Assembly: GCA_032622095.1 (NCBI GenBank)
Contig: CP136064.1
Location: 193,225,948-193,289,947, forward strand
Length of the DNA stretch: 64,000 nt
Source of the DNA: Siphonodentalium dalli
Taxonomy: Eukaryota > Mollusca > Scaphopoda > Gadilida > Siphonodentaliidae
Reading direction: 5' to 3'
Program-made: the position numbers and the translations under genes
Shown here: in pieces, positions 1 to 11,569 of the stretch
Position numbering within the stretch: the first letter of the stretch is position 1
How the letters are laid out: each line of letters begins with the position of its first letter
The notes under the pieces: generated by a model
The model's database searches: none
What the model was told of the DNA's origin: nothing
What the model saw: only the letters and a program-made list of their open reading frames with translations

Positions 1-507
1 CTATTTCAGTCGTTTTAATTTAGTTTATTTTTTTTTAAATGGTTTAATATTTCGTATTATCCTTAAACTGGGTCCCATACCCTTTCTTTACGGTGTTCCC
101 GATTCCAGGGGATTATGCCCTAATACATATACGATACTCTGAAAACAAGTGATAGTGATTTTCCAGCCGTTCTGAATTTTACGCACATGGAAGTAACACA
201 ATCGAGCGTAATTTAAGTAGGCCTACAGACCGCCACGTCGGGACTTCCATTCTTGGTGATGTTGTGAAGTAAGCTTGTCGCATTGTGGACTGCGATTGAT
301 TCCGATATGAAGCGATTGTCATTAAAGCCTGGCATATCATTCCCGCGGGGAAAATGTATTGAAACCATAACATATATCGACTCATTGTATACTTTCAATG
401 TAAACAATAAAGGGCGTTAATAATGGTTAGCTTGTTCCTGATATGGTGGTAATAAAGAGCGTTATCTCACTCGACGGAAATTGAAATAACAGATACATGT
501 CTATGAA
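1..507. other. AT-rich DNA, no gene recognised
   Basis: No supported coding sequence. Bases 411-463 contain a fragment (CCTGATATGG followed by AATAAAGAGCGTT) shared with the elements at 18924-19435 and 27429-27958. Confidence 0.5.
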
Positions 508-837
508 GCCCGTTCTCCCGAAAACCAGCATATTATCTGCTTAGAATCCCTCATTTTGAGTCGATAATATGCTGAAAGTGAGAACATTTTAGTCACATTA
601 TCGACCCATAATGAGGCGATTCTAAGAACATTATGTGCGCACAATGACACAAATAAGCCGACTCACGACCTTTCATGTGTACGCTTTTTAACAGCTGTTT
701 CACTACGGCCCGCGCCATTAAACGAAATAACGGATGAGTCCATTATCTGATTATTCTAGAATCAAATAATCACATTATGTAGCCTACCTGTTTCACGTTA
801 TAGGTGGATTATGTGCGTATTCTGCGAGGACATGTTG
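508..837 (+). repeat. Interspersed repeat family A, copy 1
   Basis: A unit of about 330 bases beginning GCCCGTTCTC and ending near GAGGACATGTTG. It shares ordered blocks (ATTATCTGCTTA, TTTTAGTCA, CGACTCATAATGA-like, ACAATGACACAAATAA, GGCCCGCGCCAT) with copies at 30041-30402 and 42449-42804, and partial ones at 29175-29473 and 33862-34697. It is rich in short inverted repeats and non-coding. The class (SINE or MITE) is undecided. Confidence 0.75.
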
Positions 838-1640
838 TTCTATAACTGAGACTGTGACAATCCAGTTTGGAGTAAACTACATACCCACTTATAAAATAGT
901 GTATCCGTATGAATCTGAGTGTATGTTTACAAAGTTTATCAGTATATTGGTATTTCGAGTATTTGTCAACATATTATTTCTTGCATTTGCCAACATACTG
1001 TTCCCGTCCCACCAACGAGACACAAGTTTACTGGCCGGATTCGTCAAATTCGATTTAAATCTGTTTTGCGGAAACCTCTAAACATCCGTTTGACAGATAA
1101 TTCCGTGCTTTATACCGATACCACAGGTCTAAGTGAAACATTCGTCGTATTAGGTGAAACACTACGACGCTGTCGCTACACAATGAGCCCTCCCATACTA
1201 TTAACGACGTCCAAAGCCCCTCCCATGATTACGACGCCCAAAAACAGAGCGGTGGCAAGGTTTATAGTTCGACGACCAGTCAATACTGTGTCTCCACATG
1301 CGAAGAAAGTATATCTAGTCTCTGGTGTCTCTATATAGTCGAGCTAAATTAATCGCCATTGCCTAATGGGGACCGCTTCGAAAATCAGTAGTTACGACAT
1401 GCAACGAGCATAATTGTTTTGATTGGAAATGTATAAGTGAGGAGCGCCCACATGTAGGTCTGTTTAAAGTGGATGGGGATAAGTTTTTATCGAGTTTTAT
1501 GGTTTGGGGCGAGGGACGGTTGGCGGGCAACAAACCTAATATAACAGCCGTTTATTGATGGATTCAGACTATTTTGGTATGGGAGTTAATTGTGCGACAG
1601 CTGTACACAGGAAATCTGGTCCACCCCGACTTTCTAACCG
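838..1640. other. No gene recognised
   Basis: An open frame covers 919-1338 (139 codons) on the + strand. Its composition and lack of any recognisable motif or splice context give no support for a gene. Confidence 0.4.
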
Positions 1641-2320
1641 GAGTTATGCCACTTGTTTCAATTTATAGCAATTTGATATCCGTTAGTGCGATAACTTGAA
1701 ACAAACGTCAACCAATTTCATTCATATTTAGCATATGAATCTTTCATTACAATATCTCGATCGAGTTCGACAATCAGTTTTGTCCGATTTCTTTAACCTG
1801 AGATACGACCCTCAATTATTCTAGTTTTTAGCAATTTTAGGAAATGTTATGTCCGATAACTTGAACAAACATCAACCAATTTCATTCGTATTTAGTATAT
1901 GGATGTTTTACAACAATATATCGACGAGTTCGAAAACCAGATGTGTACGATGCTGTTTACCTGAGTTACAGCCCTTATATATAATTTGTCTATTTTAACA
2001 AGTTTATGAAATTCATGTCCATTAGCGCGATAACTCAAACAAATATCAACCAATTTCATCCCTATTTGGTATATGGATCTTTCACAACAATATATTGAAC
2101 AAGTTCGAAAACCAGATTTGTCCGATCTTTTTGACCTGAGTTACTGCCCTTAGTTTGTTTATTTTTAACAGGTTTAGGAAATTTATGTCTGTTAGCGCGA
2201 TAACTCGACCAATTTCATCCCTTGGCCCTTAGTGTGTCTATATATGTTTAGCAGTTTTATGACATTTAGCGCGAAAAATTGGACAAACGTCAACCGATTA
2301 CATTCATATTTGATATGTGG
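1640..2320 (+). repeat. Degenerate tandem repeat, about 165-175 base unit
   Basis: Four to five diverged units, recognisable by GCGATAACTTG-like, CAACCAATTTCAT, ATATCTCGATCGAGTTCG and CCTGAGTTACGGCCCTTAG-like blocks in a fixed order, starting near 1689, 1854, 2028 and 2199. Related units in the same orientation occur at 3850-4300. Confidence 0.75.
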
Positions 2321-3870
2321 ACCTTTCCACTGCCGCTCAACTGCTCCTATGAGATCACTTCTTAGCAGTTTTATGTGCCATTTCGTTTCGATTAGGTTCC
2401 GCAGCGATTCCGATTTTTTATTGTTTTTTAGAAGTTTAAAAGAGCGGCAAAGTGAAAATAATGGCGAAAAGGTGAGTTCCCGACCGTTCAACCAATCGTT
2501 GGAAACCCCGTAATGAAATTGCCATGTGGATAGATGGTTTATGACTACCTTTATACGTTATTTCTGACATTTAACTGTATTTCCATGTTAATCCAATGGG
2601 GAACTATCGAGTCATTTTGCTTCCGAACCGTTCAGTATAATAACTTGAAACTGTCGGGAAATCTTCCTCAGGTAGCCCTAATTGTACATACACACAAACA
2701 GCATTCTCTCTTGTTCGCTTCCTTGTATAAAATGGCCTGTAAATTCACTCCAAAATGTTCCATTTCTTAGCCGACTTTCGGTTTCTGATCACTTCTTAGT
2801 GGTTCCATTTCTCAGCTGATTCACAAACTATCTATTGCTATTCTACAGCCCAATTCGTGTCACATTAAGGCGCTAGTTACTTTGTATGATTTCCTACGAC
2901 TACTAGGATCTTCAGCAATATCCCACGTAACATTTGATACATATATGAGCCGATATTCCCGATCTAGTTGTCAATTAAATTGCGATTACAACAGTACGAC
3001 ATGTAGCCCGGGCTAATGCATTGAATTTTGAAATCAAAGATGGCCTCTGGCGGCCATGCTTTTTGTCCGAATGACCCCAAAATGACTCTTTCCCATCTAC
3101 ATTCCAATTTCAACACCCATGAACAATTTCATGATGATCAGACTAAAGGTACGACCTGTAACACTTGCTAAAGGATTTAGTCATACAAAGAGTAAAATCC
3201 AAGATGGCTGCTGGTGGCCATGTTTTTTGGCCGAATGACCCCAAAATGACTCGTTGCCATCTACATGTCAATATTAACATCCATGGCAAATTATATGATG
3301 ATCAGACTAAAGGTACGACATGTAACCCGTGCTAAAGGATTTAGTCATGAAATCACTAAGACGCGGACCAGAACTAAGATGTGGAACCATGGATACTAAG
3401 AAGTGAAACCCACGTGTTAGCCCGAAAATTGGCTATATATCATATATCCTTGTAACATCTGACAACATAACACCCATAAATCATTACTTGACGTTCTTGT
3501 GTAGTATATATTTCACCTGGTGTGGTCGCGAAACTATTTTATCTTAGAAAAAATAACGATTTTGTCAGTCAACTGCGCAAAATGGTGTGAATTTTTGGTG
3601 ATCAATGTTTCTTTTGGTGTAAAAAAAATATATTTGTCATACCAATTTCAGTACATTAGCGTTTAGTGTTAACCATAGCTAATAACTGCAAACGGCAGCC
3701 GGTCAAATTGTGATATATTGTGATAAAACTTACCGTTTTTTGGACAACACCCTCCATTTTTCTCAAAAATCGACTATGACTGTCAACAAAAATCAGCTAA
3801 GAAATGTCACATAAAACTGCTAAGAAGTTATCTCATAGGAGTAGTTGAGCGACAGTGCTTTCACAACAAT
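2318..3870. repeat. Inverted repeat arms (2318-2395 and 3790-3870)
   Basis: The left arm (CTCAACTGCTCCTATGAGAT ... TTCTTAGCAGTTTTATGTG) is reverse-complemented at the right arm (CACATAAAACTGCTAAGAAG ... ATCTCATAGGAGTAGTTGAG). The arms are imperfect. The 1.4 kb between them holds the 3001-3350 tandem duplication and no recognised gene. Confidence 0.65.
3001..3350 (+). repeat. Tandem duplication, two units of about 165 bases
   Basis: Both units contain AAGATGG(C)C, GGCCATG, TTTTTTGGCCGAATGACCCC-like, CCAAAATGACTC, CATCTACAT and GATGATCAGACTAAAGGTAC in the same order. Non-coding. Confidence 0.75.
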
Positions 3871-4300
3871 ATCTCGATCGAGTTCGAAAACCAGATTTGC
3901 CCGATATATATTTACCTGAGTTATCACCCTTAGTTTGTCCCCTGTTTAGCAATTGTATGACCGTTAGCGTGATAACTTTATCCAACTTCAGCCGATTCCA
4001 ATCATAGTGGGTAGATGGATCTTTCACAACAATATCTCGATCGATTTCGAAAACCATGTTTGTCCAATTTTTTTTACCTGAGTTACGGCCCTTAGTTTAT
4101 CTGTTTTTAGCAATTGTATTACCTTTATTGAGAAAACGTCAACCAATTCCATTCATATTGGGTATATTGATTTTTCTCAACAATATATTGATCGAGTTCA
4201 AACACAAGGTTAGTCCGATTTTTTAAATTACCTGCGTTATCAGGAGTTATGACCCTTAGTTCTGAAATGTGGTTATTTAGTTCGTCCATGTTTAGTGATT
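3850..4300 (+). repeat. Further degenerate tandem units related to 1640-2320
   Basis: About 2.5 diverged units with TTTCACAACAATATCTCGAT, GAAAACCA and ACCTGAGTTA blocks in the order seen at 1640-2320. Confidence 0.7.
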
Positions 4301-4445
4301 CTCGGTGGAACAGATTCACTCGTATGGGCAAAGATAAACTGGACCAGAGCCACCTTTGAGGTGCAACCCTTGTTTGTCAATTGCGATATTTGTTTGCGTT
4401 TTATAACATTAAACCAACTAATCCATATGACCAGAGTATTCATCT

Positions 4446-5124
4446 CCAATTTAAACCTACATTGACAGACCAGACAAATCTTGTCTGATTGGGCGTTTGT
4501 GGTCGGTCAGTGGTTAGCTAATTCTATGAAATGAGCATGCCATCAAACTATCAAGTTACTAGGCGGACCACAAGTAGGCCGGTCTAGAATGATTATCGGC
4601 ACGCCACGAATTTGGAAATTTATCTATCATAAACGCTTCTGCGTGGTCTATATTCTAATAAAATATGCTCGTTGTTATTATCGATTTTAGCTGTCGCTAG
4701 AACGTCGCGGTCCGCATCAGCAAAGTACGATTATTTGCTCGACAATATAGACGCTACTGCTGAACCATGTGTCTGGCTGGACCAGACCCATGACGAATCC
4801 GTCTTTTCTGGACTGCGGTTTAGAATTGTTATGCCAATCACTTCAATGGCTGGAGCGGTAAATATTCGCGATTGACGACCTGTCAATAAGGTGAGAGCGG
4901 TGGTTTGATGTTATCATGTCATACTTGATTCATCCGCACACGAGTGGTTATAAGACTGTACTTGTTCGCGTTAATTGAGGGCGTGCCAATAACGATACTA
5001 CCTGCCTGCCCGTGGTCCACCTGGCAACTGGGTAGTTTGATTGCATGCTCATCAAGCCGAACGACCACAAACGCGCCATTTGAACTGGTTCGGCTGGACC
5101 ATCAATGTAGGTTTAAACCAGATT
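4446..5124. mobile_element. Non-autonomous element with long terminal inverted repeats
   Basis: The left arm from 4446 (AATTTAAACCTACATTGA, then GCGTTTGTGGTCG) is reverse-complemented at the right end (CGACCACAAACGC, then TCAATGTAGGTTTAAACC at 5103-5120). A second matching block lies further in (GGCGGACCACAAGTAGGC against GCCCGTGGTCCACC). The arms reach about 150 bases. No transposase is seen inside; short open frames there look incidental. Confidence 0.6.
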
Positions 5125-5269
5125 TAAAGTCGACATTTTAAACTGGATACGACGAATCCGGCCACCGGGTTTATTTCGAAGCTGCTTTATATTTCCAGTA
5201 TAGCTAAACCCTGTTGATTTTGTGTGGATATTAAGGGGGTATACGATAACACCGATGGATTATAGACCC

Positions 5270-5420
5270 GGGTTGGGGCGATTACATGACAATGTAATCG
5301 ATGTTATGTACTTTTGATTTACATGATTACGATTACTGAGTACATGTGTTCAAATGTAATCGATTACGATTACAATTACTTTTAATGTAATCGATTACAT
5401 TTTGATTACATCTGATTACA
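5270..5420. repeat. Degenerate low-complexity patch of TGTAATCGATTACA motifs
   Basis: Several overlapping copies and variants of the palindrome TAATCGATTA, with interspersed GATTACA-like words, in about 150 bases. Each is self-complementary, so the patch can form alternative hairpins. Confidence 0.6.
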
Positions 5421-6560
5421 ATTGTTAATTTCCAACAATTTGTATCCCATAGGAATAAATAATGAAATAAATCAAATTAAAATATCAAATTTGATTGAAT
5501 AAAACATCACTATATAAGATGCAAACAATGAACGACTGAAAAAATAGCAGCAAGCGAGCAATAGACACTTCAGTTGTTTTACATGTATTGGTGAGGTTTC
5601 ATCATGCAGTTGTGCACCAATATAGTGGGAATATACCATGTTTTATATTTATTTATTTCAGTAAATATATTTTTAGTTTTCTTACATACATTGCTATTAA
5701 CACATAATATTTATGAAAATATTATTAGAAACAATTATAAATATACAGCCATTGTCTACAGCAATCACAATAAGATTTAATCCTAATTGAAGTTGGCTAG
5801 CCTATTTATTCAAATTAGAACATTTCAGTGTCATAGAGTGTGGAAATATGTTGGAAGAAAAGTGATCATTGTTATCTTGCTGAAAGGAGCGTGAGAAGGA
5901 CTTTTTTTTCCAAGATGTCGGGCCTATTTGGTGAAGTATGTGTTTGTCAGGAATTACAATTAGCGGATGTGTTCTAATTCTTATAATCCTGAAAACTTAG
6001 ACAAATATCTTTTTTGTACAAACATGGATTGAGATAAAGCGCAGAAAGCCACGTCAAACACACGGAGAGAATTCCTTTACGGACGATCTGCTTGCATAAG
6101 CTGATCGTTTTAGGGAGGACCGGTCGTATCCTCCCAGAGCTTCATGTTGTTGTGAATTCCAACACGGAACGCACATGGGCGGCGATATCATAGGGATAAA
6201 GTAGAAGCTCTTCGTGAGGAATATAGGACCTCGTGGTATTCACTGCGAAGAAAAATACTTGCAATACCATTATTCGTAGAGCACAAACATCGCGAAAATA
6301 CACACTAAAATCCACCATAACGAGTACAAAAGTTCATAATCCATTACGCTCTTTGTTGTCTTTTTGGTGGGGAGGGCATGGCCGCTCTTTATACGAGACA
6401 ATCATTGGAAATTTTGCCAGGCAGACAAAAATACAAAACGTGTTAAAACTTCCTCTTTGGAAAGTCGACATGCGGACACGGGCTCATTGATCCGAACTAA
6501 TTATTTTCTGGTACGACAGTCAGATTAATATTGATCATGAAACAATAAAGAGTCTTCATT
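5420..6560. other. AT-rich DNA, no gene recognised
   Basis: A run of A/T-rich sequence to about 5830, then mixed sequence. An 85-codon frame at 6233-6490 shows no recognisable domain. Confidence 0.4.
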
Positions 6561-6765
6561 GTACAATAATGCCCTAAGTAATCGACTCCATAACCACAGC
6601 AGAATTATGGGTAACTGTTCAGGATTTAGTTGAAAATATGGCTTGTTGCCATTCATCGGAAAGCTCTCCCCGAGAGCTTTCCGATGAATGGCAAGCCATA
6701 TTTTCGACTAAATCCTGAAAAGTTTATACCCATAATTACTGTAGTTAGTCAATTCCTGATATGGT
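6561..6765. mobile_element. Long hairpin (foldback) element
   Basis: Near-perfect inverted repeat centred at about 6668. The left arm reads GCCATTCATCGGAAAGCTCT and the right AGAGCTTTCCGATGAATGGC, with matching flanks (GGATTTAGTTGAAAATATGG against CCATATTTTCGACTAAATCC). Arms extend about 70-100 bases with a loop of only a few bases. A single arm of the same sequence is at 39630-39745. Confidence 0.8.
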
Positions 6766-6984
6766 ATATGAAGAAAGAGCGTTGTCTCAACTATGTGCGA
6801 TCAATTAAAACACCTGGAAATGGTTATAAATTCGGATCCACCCCACAGTATACAAGAAAAGTAGATGCATGCATCAGATCGCCCATGAATTATTTTACAA
6901 AAAAATAGTCACATACATTGGGGGAATGTTATAAAGTTAATACTAGAAATTCATATACATGTATACGCATCTATCATAACGAGA

Positions 6985-8225
6985 TATCTGGTGTACTCAC
7001 GACCAAGCACACGGTGCTTTTGTCACCACAAATATACATATGCAATTTGGGATATATCAAATAGAAGATACTGCCTATATAATCAAATGCAATAAAAGTA
7101 TGTATATCCAACCCCTCTAGCCACGCCGCTGTGACCAGCCATGAGAACATACACATGAATTTTTCAAACCGACCGGACAGTGCAATATAAGTACACGTAC
7201 ACCCAACCCCATGCGCCACCCCTCTGTGACCAGCCTTGATGACATACACACGAAATAATCAAATAGACCAGACAGTGTTCCATACAATATAAGTACGCAC
7301 ACCCTAGCCCCATGTCGCCACGACTCTACATGGGACACATTTGTGACATGTGAAAACATGCACATAAAATGTTCAAGCAGACATGGTCCCATGCAATATA
7401 AGTGCGTACATGCCAATCCCATGTCGCCCCGTCCCTCATCTAACCACTAGTGAGAACGTGCACATGAAATTGTCAAACAGACCCGACAGTGTCACAATCA
7501 ATATTAGAAAACAAAAGTACATACTGCACCCCAAATCACCTGTCGCCGAGTCCCTACATGTGATGACCGGACTTGAAAACATGCACATGAAATAAAAGAT
7601 ATTGCCTATATAATCAAATGCAATAAAAGTATGTATACCCAACCCCTTATACCACGCCGCTGTGACCAGCCATGGGAACATAAACATGAAATGTTCAAAC
7701 CGACCAGACAGTGTTGCATGCAACATAAGTACACGTACACCCCAACCCCCTGTACCACCCCTCTGTGACGATGTGATCAGCACTGATGGCATACACATGA
7801 AATAATCAAATAGACCAGACAATGTCCCATGCAATATAAGTACGCAAACCCTAATACCATGTCGCCACGTCTCTATACACGGGACATATTGAGACATGTG
7901 AAAACATGCACATGAAGTGTTCAAACAGACATGGTCCCATGCAATATAAGTGCGTACACGCCAATCCCATGGCGCCGCGTCCCCAAATCTAACCAGTCAT
8001 GAGAACATGCAAATGAAATTGTCAAACAGACCCGGCAGTGTCACAATCAATATTAGAAAAGCAGTACATACGTGCACGTCAATCGCCCGTCGCCGCCTCC
8101 CTACATGTGATGACCAGACGTGAAAACACGCACATGAAATTTTCTATTAGACCCGATAGTGTCACATACAATATAAGTACTTACACACCAACCCCCTGTC
8201 ACTGCGTCCCTAAACGCACATGGTA
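6985..8225. repeat. Minisatellite of about 95-base units with higher-order period near 530
   Basis: Repeated words in a fixed order are GTGACCAGCC, GAACATRCACATGAAAT, TCAAACAGACCGGACAGTG and AATATAAGTACG. A landmark (CCTATATAATCAAATGCAAT) recurs at about 7073 and 7604, giving a longer period of about 530 bases, so blocks of five or six units were copied together. Long antisense open frames across it come from the repeat. Confidence 0.85.
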
Positions 8226-9820
8226 TTGAGTTTGTTTTAATTCACATTTTTAAAAACCTATTCACTTTACTAAAGGTCAGTAATAATATTAACTATTTTA
8301 CTTTTAATTAACTATTTGCTTCTTCTCATGGTAAATACGCCACTACAAAGTTTCCGTCCGTGTACAAAATATCGTATAAATTTTTAATTCAGTTCAAGTA
8401 ACAAACTTCATTTAAAATAATCATTACGTGGTTACCAAGAACAAGTATAAAACTGCACATTACCTCATTTAAAAAAAAAGGGAGAGAGAGAGAGAGAGAG
8501 ATGTATAGCTAACATGTATAGTATACACCGCATACTTTAGTAGAATACGTTATTTAATACATCAAATATTGTATCAGATTTAAAAAGTAATTCTTTGTAA
8601 AATAATTCGTGGACGCTCTGATGCATGCATCTTTATTTTATTTTTGCTGATTGTTCTCGGTATACAGTTGTACCATTGACACAGGCCAAGATATATTGGG
8701 CTGGTTTGATCCGATTCGAAGCTGGTTTACAACGATTTCATATGATAACAAAGAAAAACAATGGTAATTTCGGGCTAACATTTACTCATATTGGTAAACA
8801 AAGAGACACATGCGATATTTTTGACACAGTGAAATCCAAATTTACCAAGTTATATACTCTCCCTTCGGGCGAAATAATGTCAATGTACTGATAGCTCGTG
8901 TATTTAAAACCTATATTGTCACTGCTACCCGATTACCTTTACCCAATGCACACATACGTGTGTTGAACTACAGGACTATATATTGCTCGCATCTGGAATC
9001 AGTCGTTAGGGGCTGATTGAACTGTACCGACGTATCGGCACCGCACTCATTTTATCTGTTCGATTCGCATGCATGTGTGGTGATGTTCAGTTCATATAAG
9101 CAGTGAAGCACATATAAAATGCACCAGACTCGACACACCTTCACAACTCAGGCTCAGTGGACATTAAAATATTCTATATATAATTAATTGCAGAATTAAT
9201 CTGACGCAGGTATAAAGAGGACCATATAGCTGTATTGCAGGTGGTTGTAATTTGTTTTAATTGGGGATAACACGTGCAAAATTGCGCACAATTATGATAT
9301 TGCTTCAAACTGCTCAACAATTTAACACAAGCGATATTATGAGTTTGACGATTTTACAAAAAACAAGTTCATTGACGTAGCGAGGACATGATAATAGGAC
9401 TCGAGATTTCCTATACCAATGGACATTAACGATGATTAATTTTCTTATTAATATAAGACACACACTTAGCAAAATAATTACAGTTTGTTCATTAAAATAT
9501 TTCGGATAACTTACCTGATTATTGGGCCATGAGCGGCTGATTTGAAGGCACTCTTTGTCTGTTTGTACAAATTGTGTAAGCGAAATGTTCTGTTTGCCGT
9601 GACCTGTGACCGAGTATGTCGGTGTGATTTGAACCTGTAGGCTACGCGTTCAGACTTGGGGTAATATCAAACCTGCTGGTTGTCGTCTCAATGTATTGTA
9701 TATAGTGCTCAGAATTTAAGAGACAATCGCTTAGACGAGACATAGTTTCGTGCATATAGATGGTATGCATTATTAAAGTGCATTCCACTCAAAAGATCAG
9801 TCCAAGCTTTACTCTGCACT
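8226..9820. other. No gene recognised; one AG microsatellite
   Basis: AT-rich non-coding DNA. An (AG)n tract lies at about 8479-8501. An 88-codon frame at 8625-8891 has no recognisable motif. Confidence 0.4.
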
Positions 9821-9823
9821 GCA

Positions 9824-10047
9824 CCAGAATTATCCAACAATGATTCCCCATTTAAGGCAACGATGATTCTACCAAGCGCCTCTTCACACCAGTAATCGTT
9901 TATCTGATTCCCCGAATAAACCTCTCCGAAGATCAAACCCCGATTCTCTGAAGATATTTCAGATAAACGAAAATAGAGTGCGAAGCGTCGCTTGGTAGAA
10001 TCATCGTTGCTTTATTCTGTCCATCATGATTGGTTGGATAATTCTGG
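9824..10047. repeat. Foldback: inverted arms of about 60 bases
   Basis: The left arm contains CCAGAATTATCCAACAATGATT-like sequence and CAACGATGATTCTACCAAGCG; the right contains CGCTTGGTAGAATCATCGTTG and TTGGATAATTCTGG. The inner spacer is about 105 bases. Confidence 0.7.
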
Positions 10048-11130
10048 TAGAACAGCTTCTCGATTTTGAGCGATTAAGGTATATAGAGCTTTTTTGAAAG
10101 CAGCGATACCCGATTGTGTGTGATGAGACATTGTTCCCTTAGACTTAGGATGATGTCCACCTATGATACATTATTCAATAAAAGTTCGGCATTCTTTGCT
10201 CAACTCTCGAGTGAATCGTTGATAGCATCAGTAGGTTTGTGTCGACCTTCCGAAGCTGCCAGTTTACATTAGTCCACAGAAGGACACTGCTTGTGCAGCA
10301 AAAATACACACATCAAATTAAAATAAATAATCAAGTAATACCTTTCTGAATTCTTTAAAATCCATCTTTCTTTTGACATCGGTGCTAAAATATCTGAAAC
10401 ACCTTCTGAGAATCAGCGTTTGATTCGGAGAATCAGGGTTTTGTCTTTGGGTGATGGGTGGTTTACTCGAAGAATCAGATAAACGATTCTACAACACATG
10501 TGAGAATAGGTCCCCTGCGAGGGGTAAGAGCCTTCCAACTGTGGCACTCTGTTGCCGTGGGGTGCATCATTTTAGGGTGCTGTAGGAATCCTGGCGATAT
10601 TAGAGTGGCGTGGGTACGACTTGTGGTACGGCTTAGCCCGTGATCCCGTTCGGTCCTACATTGTTTCAAGGCGGGTGTGTTGTGTTGATCCGGTTCAGTC
10701 AATCTGATAGTCACGCCACTGTTTGGGATTTCCGTTATCTGTTGCGTCGTTCATATGATGTTTTCAGTACCTCGGTACAGCACGAAGAATTTTCAGTGGT
10801 TTATATAGAAGTTAATGTTAATTTTAGTATAGAAGACAAGGATTCAATGGGAACGTAAGTGGCTATGGTGTGAGATATGACTATCACGGGAATGCCACCC
10901 AAAACGTGTAAGTTTAGTCGGAGGCTTATATATTTTCCGTCGGTTCAAGAATCCGCTACCTTTACTTTGTTTGTGAAAGTGACATTTCCCAAAGCGATGT
11001 ATAAAAAAGGACAATGGCCATCAGAACGTTATATATGCAGGCCATATGATGCATGAATTGCTAAAATTTTGGTCCTCCGCCCGAATTGTTTTCGGCGGGG
11101 GATATAGTAATTCCTCTGTCTGTCCGTCAC

Positions 11131-11440
11131 GAAATGTTGTCCGGGGTTATTTCGAAAAAGTGTCAACGGATTTTAAAGATGTTTGGTATATGAGTTCACA
11201 ACGGGAATATCTGAAACGAGTTTGCAAACTAGACCCGGTCGGATATTTTCTACAGAATTACGACCATTTTTAGCCGTTTGGCACCCACGAAAAGTTGTCC
11301 GGGGGTTATTTCGAACAATTATTAATGGATTTCAAAGATGTTTGGTATGTGAGTCAAAAGAGCAGTTTCTGAAACGAGTTCGCAAACTAGACCCGACCAT
11401 ATATTTTTACCTGAGTTACGGCCCTTTGATTTTTTTAGCA
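11131..11440 (+). repeat. Tandem duplication, two units of about 155 bases
   Basis: Both units carry CACGAAA, GTTGTCCGGGG, TTATTTCGA, AAAGATGTTTGGTAT, CTGAAACGAGTT and GCAAACTAGACCCG in order. The second unit ends in CCTGAGTTACGGCCCTTTG, linking it to the repeat at 1640-2320. Confidence 0.7.
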
Positions 11441-11569
11441 CTTCAATTAAGTTGCTATATCGCGTTCTCTGCTTCGGTGAAATGTAATAAAGAGTGGTGT
11501 GCACACTCTACTTCGAGCGAAAAAGTCACCAGGCTATCTTGTATTCCAGTGATGTGTCATTGAAAATAC

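Noticed and set aside
919-1338. 139-codon sense frame
   Set aside because: No recognisable domain, no splice context, and a second overlapping frame of similar quality.
7436-7924. Antisense open frame of 162 codons
   Set aside because: It lies wholly in the 6985-8225 minisatellite and its peptide repeats with the DNA unit, so it is a by-product of the repeat.
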